Assembly: GCA_949361645.1 (NCBI GenBank)
Contig: OX442434.1
Coordinates: 4,466,788 to 4,530,787, forward strand
Source of the DNA: Spongilla lacustris
Lineage: Eukaryota > Porifera > Demospongiae > Spongillida > Spongillidae
Length of the DNA: 64,000 bases
Direction of reading: 5' to 3'
Shown one piece after another: positions 57,301 through 64,000 of the stretch. Position numbers and translations under genes: made by a program. The notes below the pieces were generated by a model that had not been told where the DNA came from, made no database searches, and saw nothing but the letters and a program-made list of their open reading frames with translations. Numbering within the stretch: position 1 is the first letter of the stretch; each line of letters starts with the position of its first letter.

Positions 57301-60300
57301 GATGAGTGAGGATAATTTTGAGTCTACTGACTGTTGCTCATTTCCTTAGTCCACTGGTTTACCTGCAATAATAGCCATCATTGGACACTGGTTTGGAAAG
57401 CAACGGTACATTATTTTGTCATAACTGTGTGATTACTGAGGTGCATATAGATTAGGGTTTGGGATGTTATGACTTTTTTCTTCTTTCCTGCACAATGCCT
57501 TCTACAGTCGAGGCTTGCTCCTTGGTCTCTGGTATGCACACACACCACTTGGAAACATCCTTGGAATATACATTCCATCAATCTGGGCAAACACTAGTAT
57601 ACCTGACCCTCCATGGGCATGGTGTTTCTTTGTGCCAGCCATCATTACTTTTGTATGGGCTATCATCATCTTCCTGTTCGTGGTTGTTGGTATGTCAACC
57701 TTTGGAATGTTATTATAGCTTCGTGTAAGTAACCCTTCTTTGTAGACCCTGTGCATGTGGGACTTGATCCCCCAGTCCATCACTGGGTATGTGCACCGTT
57801 TGCCAGAGTTGTATTTGACATTTGCATCACAGGAAGAGGAAGTTCAAGTTGAGGAGATCAAATCAATCAAATCAATAGATGGCAACCCAAAGCCATTTAG
57901 TGGCCCAAAAGAAACTGAGTTAAGCAGCTCAAAAGAAATGGAACTGCACACATCAAAAGAAACTGAATTTAACAGCCCAATCATTGATGAAAGCAGTGAA
58001 CCTCCCACATCCCTAGCAGACCAGAGACACTGCAGCACCAGCAGTACTGCTAAGCAAAATATCAAGGAGCCTGTCAACCAGACAATCCAGGAGGTCTGTC
58101 ATTACTATTCCATGTACTAGTAGTTCATGTACTTCTTTCCTATAGAAAAAGCCCATCAGTTTCTTTAGAGCTCTGATGATACCAGTAAGCAGTTGATAAA
58201 TGTGGGCTAGTTCAGTCTGCTTTCATCCTGCACTTTTGTATATATAGGGAGTGATAGAGTACTCTTTGTCACTGTTCTTTGACAAGCTTGTTAGCTACGT
58301 GTTCCTCTTCTGGCTGCCAATTTATGTGAAACAATCCTGTGAGTTCATATTTGCTTTTTAATACTGCACAACAAAAAAAGTAATATGCAGAAAGAGGAGA
58401 ACTGTGATTGCTAAAGCAGTGTACATCTATACATATTGTTTATCCGTTATGGGTGGATATGGTGATGCGTACATACATAAATGTTAGCAAACAGTTACTT
58501 TAATTTTCTTCATCCAGTGGGATGGGGAAGTCAGAAATCAGCCTTAATTTCATCACTCTTTGATATTGGAGGAATTGCGGGTGAGTGTACACTTTCAAAG
58601 CTGATCATGATTAACTATAGTATTTGTATCTTGAAAGGTGGGATCCTAACTGGTCTGCTCTCAGACATTCTTCATGCCAGGGCTTTTAGTTGTACAATCA
58701 CACTGCTTCTATCTATTCCATCAGTAAGTGTTGAGAATCAAACACAATGATCAGTTAGGGGAGAGGGTTGAGAGAAAGCTTAGCTCTCGTCTGAAGGGGA
58801 AGAGATGCATGTACATGTATGCATTCTTGCATGCACCACTATTTGTATGTTACTATACTTCAAGTTTATAATGCATTGTTAAATGTACAATCTAATGCAA
58901 CTGTTCTTCAGCTGTTTCTTCTTCGCTTTGTTGGAGGATACAGCCTAGGATTGTATACATGTAAGTTGTTATGTTTGCTTCCTGTTCTACCCTAGAGCAT
59001 TAAGTATTTTAAGTCTTAGATTTTCCAATGAATTGCCGAAAAAGCTACATTGTAATAGACAATTTTCTTTTTCAGTTTTCTTACTCATATGTGGATTGTT
59101 TGTTGATGGTACATATGCTATGATTACTACTGCCATCTCTAGTGACCTGGTAAGCTAGTTAAACTACCACTTTGGTAAGGTAATTGAAACATAAGTGTAA
59201 TCACATAGCAACACATATGTTCTACTATACAACCAGATCAAGAAAGTTAGGGATTTTCTTTTCCAATAGTAGTGGTCATTTTTGTTTTCTTACATACTTA
59301 CATCAAACATTGCTTACAAGTACAAAACAGAATGATTCATTCCTTTAGTGAACTGAATAAATGTATACAGTTTAAATGTATAATCATTTGTCCATGGTCA
59401 AAATGTGAATGTTATGTATACTTCAATTTCAGTAAAAAATCAGATTTGTTGGCTAATATTTAGTGAAATGTGTAATGACAAAATGGATGTTAGTGGGACT
59501 TGTTATATATAACAGAATTAGCAATATGGGTGTCATTTTGTGGTATGGAAAATTGTAGAGCAATGACCCAAGGGGATAATCACACAAACCAAAGGAGAGG
59601 ATGATGTAGTGCTTTGATATTAATCATAAGAAGCAAGTTTGGCAAGTGCATTGCAAGAATTAAGTATTTGTTTTTTAGGGGACACATGTATCACTGAGAA
59701 ATGACCAGAATGCAAAAGCTACAGTTACAGCCATCATTGATGGAACTGGATCTATGGGTGAGTCCATACATATCAACTATATGATGCAATCAAATTACCT
59801 GGTTTTCAGGAGCTGCATTTGGTCCACTTATTGTGGGAGTGCTCTCAGACAAACATGTAAGTGCCAAGTATACTGATCCATATTGTGTATGAATGCTTCA
59901 ACTGGTACATGTATTTCAGGGATGGGACAGTGCCTTCTATTTCCTGATGGCATCTTGCTTGGCATCTGCTCTGGTGAGTCATTGTATCGATTGTGCATGC
60001 ATATGCATTATGCAAACATTGATTTATTTTCTGGTTTTATGTGTATAACAAGGGTGTACGTTTCTTATTGTAATTTGAATATCTGTCCTCAATACTTTGC
60101 AGGTTTTGTGTCGCCTTACTTTTCAAGAAATGAGGCCATGGTTCAAAAAACTAAAGGGCTGGGTATCAAAGTAAGTTCCGCCTTGTTATATATTGTATCA
60201 ATGTATAATAATACAATGCTATTACTATATTTCTCCTAGGAATACGTACTCACCTAACAATGCGGAATTCCACAATGGTGCAAAGTCAGCAATATCTACT

Positions 60301-60309
60301 ACAGCTTGA
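54393..60309 (+). CDS. SLC37-family (sugar-phosphate exchanger-like) MFS transporter, 21 exons
   Basis: SLC37 proteins are 12-helix major facilitator antiporters, mostly of the ER membrane, exchanging sugar phosphate (such as glucose-6-phosphate) for phosphate. Exons: 54393-54499, 56550-56631, 56688-56763, 56819-56888, 57039-57094, 57182-57282, 57350-57405, 57508-57689, 57746-57786, 57833-58093, 58146-58184, 58248-58338, 58518-58580, 58638-58723, 58912-58960, 59076-59149, 59679-59757, 59810-59856, 59920-59973, 60103-60170, 60240-60309; 583 residues. Signatures: ITYTIYHMGRKSFSVVE (first helix), LYFSGIIADRVNLRYYLVVG, STGLPAIIAIIGHWFGKQR, ALMIPGVIEYSLSLFFDKLV, DIGGIAGGGILTGLLSD and AAFGPLIVGVLSD. 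A long acidic/Ser-rich cytosolic loop (about 258-345) separates the two halves and makes the protein longer than the usual 430-510. Exon 1 is joined by phase across a 2-kb intron filled with repeats; exon 4's acceptor is weak. Which paralogue (A1-A4) is undecided. Confidence 0.88.
54822..54990. repeat. Poly-G-headed dispersed repeat, copy 2 (SLC37-like intron 1)
   Basis: A run of 17 G is followed by GCAAAGAAATCATTATGAGA, CCCCATCGTCCAATACTGTA and GAGCTTGTAGAGAGGGTTAA. It is similar in order to the segment after the poly-G at 50129. Confidence 0.6.
55653..55678. repeat. Poly-C tract of 26 bases (intron)
   Basis: Uninterrupted C run in intron 1 of the SLC37-like gene. Confidence 0.95.
55838..55985. 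mobile_element. MITE copy of the 7.36-kb family (intron 1 of SLC37-like gene)
   Basis: The segment has ACAATGGTGGTGTAGAAAGG, GATTGGAGATATTATAC and the opposing ATCTCCAATCCCTTGTTCCC plus TTTTTACACC. This is the same hairpin plan as 7355-7622 but shorter at both ends. Confidence 0.65.
56072..56452. mobile_element. 381-bp palindrome with palindromic ends (intron 1 of SLC37-like gene)
   Basis: The two halves are reverse complements around 56260 (centre GCTCCACGGAGC). Each end itself carries a smaller CCACCCGGGGGTACAATTG / ACACCCGGGTGG inverted pair, so the element has nested symmetry. No ORF other than mirror frames. It lies about 100 bases upstream of exon 2. Confidence 0.8.
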
Positions 60310-60427
60310 CATTTGACTGAAGAGAAAAACACTGCTCCCCACTCAGAAATATGGGTGTATATAACCAATAATCGTGAACAATTTACACCTTCTGTATGTC
60401 TAATAATAATTGTGTACATGTATACAA

Positions 60428-60600
60428 GTAAACATTCTCTATGAGAAAGTTGGTGGTATGTAGGATTTCAAGGCAATTGTGGTGTAAAAAGCAGGGAAAT
60501 AAGGGTTGAATGATAAGTGAAAATGAAATAGTCTTATATTTGTATAAATTATGCATGCATAGGACTATTTCGTTTTTCCTTATCATCCTGTACTTTGCGT
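60428..60600. mobile_element. MITE copy downstream of the SLC37-like gene
   Basis: It starts AACATTCTCTATGAGAAAGT with GGTGGTATGTAGGATTTCAA and GTGGTGTAAAAAG, as in the 7355-7622 family. The distal half is replaced by an inner AAATAGTCTTA/TAGGACTATTT inverted pair. Confidence 0.55.
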
Positions 60601-60851
60601 TTAAAATGCAACAAGGACCATTAAATACTCCGATGTGATACCATAGAGAAACACTGATCAACTAAGCTAGGATCTGAACTAGGTATATATGTCATATACA
60701 TAGTAATCTACATGTCCTAACCAGAAATAACTCATGCAGCCATGGATGACACATTGTTGAGTCCATAAACAATGTTTTTTTTTTTAACTATCTCTGGCTC
60801 TCTTGATACGACGGCAACGGGTGTGTCCACCATCTCTTCCTTTCCACCATC

Positions 60852-61265
60852 CTTTAAGTAGCCTCGTCCCCAGGCCCTGTTTTATTAAAGTTACGGGGGG
60901 AAAAACAGGGCCTGGTAGACACTGCCAGGGTCCTAGCGCGCATGCGCTAGTTTGTCCCAGAATACATGTATTACCTGGGGTAACCATAATTTCCTTTTGG
61001 AAACCATTCCGTATACTCGTCTGATTTCGCGATGGCGTTCCGAGAAGCAGTGGCTTATTCTTTATCGTGTCTTAACGAGCGAAATCAGACGAGCAGATTA
61101 CGCCATCGCGAAATCAGACGAGTATACGGAATGGTTTCCAAAAGGTTACCCCAGGTATTCTGGGACAAACTAGAGCATGCGCGCTAGGACCCTGGCAGTG
61201 TCCTGTTTTCCCCCCCTCCCGTAACGTTAATAAAACAGGGCCTGGGGACGAGGCTACCCTTAAGC
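60852..61265. mobile_element. 414-bp palindrome
   Basis: The left arm from 60852 (TAGCCTCGTCCCCAGG) and the right arm ending 61265 are reverse complements, with shared CCAGGGTCCTAGCGCGCATG, TGTCCCAGAATAC, TTTTGGAAACCATTCCGTAT and ACTCGTCTGATTTCGCGATG blocks. An extra direct copy of GCGAAATCAGACGAG lies near the centre. Short frames on both strands are mirror images and are not genes. Confidence 0.8.
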
Positions 61266-61533
61266 TTCCTTTATTACAATGTTCTATAAATTAAAGTGAT
61301 TTGTGTCAACTCAACTTGTAATCAGTTTACATGTTATGATAGAGCTACGAACACGTTAGGTGAGTAACGAGCCTTTACCGCCACCCAAGATTAGAACAGT
61401 TCGAAGTGACATGTTGTGTATTTATTTCGATGGAGTATCTTATAATGAAGACATTTACCGAGAGCGAAGCTCAAAAAAATTACTTTCTGTCTGAACATAT
61501 TGATAACGTGTTTGAGCGCCACCCGTTCGTAAT

Positions 61534-61653
61534 ATAGTCTCGGACCCAGACCCAACGGACGCAGCTGCGGTTGGATTACATCACCGCTACGCGTCAGTAG
61601 CGGTGATGTAATCCAACCGCAGCTGCGTCCGTTGGGTCTGGGCCCGAGACTAT
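61534..61653. mobile_element. 120-bp near-perfect palindrome
   Basis: ATAGTCTCGGACCCAGACCC to its complement, meeting at GCTACGCGTCAGTAGC around 61593, with only one or two mismatches. It is GC-rich, unlike its surroundings. It could be a small MITE or a hairpin RNA precursor. Confidence 0.75.
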
Positions 61654-61784
61654 TCGATCGGTTGCCTAGTCACGCTCAATTATGACGTCACGTGTATTGA
61701 AACACTCCAGCTGCTAGTATCTGTTTTTTATTTTTAAACAATCAGCATAAACGTAATGCAAAGTTAAAAGCTAGATATACTGCA

Positions 61785-62515
61785 TGGGCGGATCCAGCGA
61801 GGGGGTCATGGGGGTCCGGACCCCCCCCTCAGGACCCGTGATGAATATAATTACTATTATACCCCAGTCACGTGCGCATAAAGGTGCTCCAGTGTATTGT
61901 TCCTTGACGACGCGTCGTTGAAATCGTCGCTTTGCATTCTTCGTATATCATATAGGCATCGGAAGGTAAATTACGAAATTTAACCTGGGTGGGGGGGGGG
62001 GGGGGGGGGGGGGCGGAGCCGGCTAATTTAACTTCATACAATGACATCGTTCGTACACACGACAGTGACATAGAGACGATATACTATCTCTGGTGACGCG
62101 TAAAATTGCAAGCGTCGCCTATGTGATTCCCGCGATTTTTTTCTATGACTCACTTGAGCTAGGTGGTTTTCAAACTGATTTATGCAGCTGATGTACAGGG
62201 GACGAAATCGAAATAGAATACTGTTCATTGCTTGAAGTAGGTTATCTGAGTATGATGCAAATTTTAAGTGGCTCAAGTATCGAAGTAACTAAGCGCACGT
62301 GCAAATCTGACGAAACTGACAGATTAAACACACCCATTTAAAATCCACTTAAGCCTGGGAAAAAGAACAAGTTCAGTTGAGTGCAAGTGATCCATGCAAT
62401 CTCTCTATGGAATAACATGCAGACAAAAAATTGCGCGCGCTTCGCGCGCGCCCCTCCTCATCTATTATTCATGTCGGACCCCTCCACTCGCCGAATTCCT
62501 GGATCCGCCACTGTA
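61785..62515. repeat. Region between two opposed GGATCC/poly-G termini
   Basis: GGGCGGATCCAGCGAGGGGG at 61787 and the inverted CCTGGATCCGCCACTG near 62500 face each other. Inside are poly-G at 61991-62013 and a GCGCGCGCTTCGCGCGCGC palindrome at 62432-62450. It may be one non-autonomous element with GGCGGATCCAG ends. The class is unknown. Confidence 0.4.
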
Positions 62516-62519
62516 CTGA

Positions 62520-62782
62520 CAACAAAGAAGAAATTGGGGCGAAGCGGCATACAGAGGAGGCCAAGGCAAAGGCGGCTGAAAGGCCAGGTTTCTTTACAAA
62601 AAGAAGTCTGAGGTAAAGAGAGACGACGAACGACGAAAATACACAAAGAATCGCGAAAGACAATTGGACGCTAAACGAAAGCTCTACCACAAACATGCCG
62701 AGACCGAGCGGGCTGCCAAACGAAAGCTCTACCATAAACATGCCGAGGCCAGGCGGGCTTTCAAGCGAAAGCCTTTCCCTTA
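62520..62782 (+). pseudogene. Relic ORF with tandem basic repeats
   Basis: After one frame change near 62600 the plus strand encodes DDERRKYTKNRERQLD and two near-identical units AKRKLYHKHAETER and AKRKLYHKHAEARR, then a stop. Like 6890-7219 it is Arg/Lys/Ala-rich and repetitive. There is no conserved domain beyond the repeats. Confidence 0.4.
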
Positions 62783-63772
62783 GAACACGCCCCTTTTTAT
62801 TTTGTACCACGCCCCTTCAGGCTCCCGAAGTGCCTCGATCTTCGTACTTGTGAAAACGAGTCAACGCGTGACGTACGAAAAGAAGTCCCAATTAATGACG
62901 ATGAGATATTCATAGCTAAACCACAACCCACGCCACACAAAGCGGTGGATCCAATCACTAGCGCGAATCACGAATTGCTGTCAACATCAATGAGAATGTA
63001 AAGTACCTTGAAGACACAGAACTGCTAAAATTTTTGGTGTGATGCTGGGGACACTGTTTTAGCTGATCATGAGCGTTCATAGGCGGCTGGAGCGCCCAGG
63101 GGGCCTTAGCCCCCCCCCCCCCCAGGCTATGGCGCCTCTCTCTCCCCACCTCCAATCCCTAATCCACAACATGCGGAGCATAATTTAGCTTCTAGCGCTC
63201 GCTTGCATGCATATTAGCAACAATCCAGAGTCAAACGGTTACGCGCACATCAGAAATATCGTAAGCCACGCCCCTTTTGGCGCCCCTCGTGTGTTTGCCC
63301 CTCCCCTCGATAGATGCTGGGGCTGCCTCTGGCCGTTTAAGCAAATGGACTAAAATTGCAACTTACCGTTCAAAGGTGTGAAAAAAAGTATCGAAACCAG
63401 GAATTCAATGCTCAAAATTTTTTCCGGGGGCAGAGCCCCCGGACCCCCCTCCTAGCCCCCCCCCCCCTTTCAATATTCCTGGATCCGCCCTTAAAATGCT
63501 GAGACGAGACGTGCCATAATAGAAGAGCCAAGTACCGGCTGAAAAAAAAAAGATGCCTTCAGATGGCGCCGTCTGAGAAGAGTGCAGCAGTGAGTTAAAG
63601 CATGTTGTTTAAATGTACGTGGTGTAACAAGCAAAATTATGCAATGGGAAAATCAGCCGTTTAGTGTACATGTATACGCATTTTTATTTATTTCATGACG
63701 GGACTGTGTATTTAGATCTAGAGCTCATACAGTACATCATAACTTAACAGGTTTATTTTAAACGTTTTGCAG
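62783..63772. other. Spacer with further GGATCC/poly-C repeat ends
   Basis: No gene was recognised. A poly-C run lies at 63110-63123. CCCCCCTTTCAATATTCCTG leading into GATCCGCCC near 63460-63490 is another inverted terminus of the GGCGGATCC family. Confidence 0.5.
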
Positions 63773-63912
63773 GTTAACTATTTTTGAGCCAAGCTCTACT
63801 GCTAGAGAGAAGTTTTGCACGTGTATAGAAAAAGCATTGAGTAGTAATGACCAGTTGCTAGAAAAACTCATTCATGCATTTTATAACATGCACCCGTGGT
63901 TGGCTGATTAAG
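63773..63912 (+). CDS. Possible terminal exon of an unidentified gene
   Basis: After a TTTTGCAG acceptor the frame reads LTIFEPSSTAREKFCTCIEK, then ALSSNDQLLEKLIHAFYNMH, and ends PWLAD before a TAA at about 63910. The composition is that of a helical globular protein, and the acceptor has a fair pyrimidine tract. An upstream donor (AGTGAGTTA near 63590) exists, but no convincing preceding exon was found. It could belong to a mobile element. Confidence 0.3.
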
Positions 63913-64000
63913 TATGTATTGCACCAGGTCAAGCTGCCATATGCAAAATAAGTGCAAATACATTGCTGAGTCTGGTACTGGATGTTCGTAGATCACAAGC

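Noticed and set aside
60784..61173. Short frames on both strands over 60.8-61.2 kb
   Set aside because: They are mirror images of each other, created by the 414-bp palindrome.

Overview
This window comes from an animal nuclear genome. I infer a sponge or another early-branching invertebrate, but the sequence alone cannot fix the species. The reasons are genes split into many short GT-AG exons, abundant (AC)n tracts and poly-G runs, long palindromes, minisatellites, and many decayed transposon open reading frames. There are no bacterial operons. One assembly gap (N) lies at 50409-50608.

Three cellular genes can be rebuilt exon by exon with consistent splice phases. (1) Minus strand, 28212 down to about 10050: TUBGCP3, gamma-tubulin complex component 3, in 21 recognised exons (831 codons); the last segment of the conserved C-terminus was not found. 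(2) Plus strand, 28478-32765: a 339-residue protein with two coactosin-like ADF-H domains, in 10 exons. It sits head to head with TUBGCP3 across about 265 bp, so the two probably share a divergent promoter. One nucleates microtubules and the other is predicted to bind actin. (3) Plus strand, 54393-60309: a 583-residue SLC37-family (sugar-phosphate exchanger-like) transporter, in 21 exons, with a TATA-like box and two CACGTG E-boxes just upstream. Two coactosin introns and several TUBGCP3 introns have long GT or CA dinucleotide tracts at or near the 5' splice site.

Much of the rest is mobile or repetitive. 1-9.9 kb: transposon relics, two elements bounded by 33-bp inverted repeats, and a MITE. 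22.9-26.4 kb (one TUBGCP3 intron): a decayed retroelement-like stretch, a 23-bp minisatellite open in all three frames, and a hAT/ZNF862-like relic. 34.4-37.9 kb: a minisatellite and a large frameshifted transposon-type gene. 39.4-47.9 kb: three copies of a segment carrying one short candidate exon, several minisatellites, foldback structures and a 471-bp palindrome with an uninserted sister site. 48.5-49.85 kb: a foldback element with an internal array. 50.6-54.2 kb: an intact pogo/Tigger-type transposase inside a structure with about 1-kb inverted arms, directly beside the gap. 60.4-63.9 kb: a MITE, two palindromes, poly-G repeats, a basic-repeat relic ORF and one possible terminal exon.

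The main signals for follow-up are the set of unrelated long palindromes (some inside introns), the foldback elements that enclose minisatellites, and the dinucleotide tracts at 5' splice sites.
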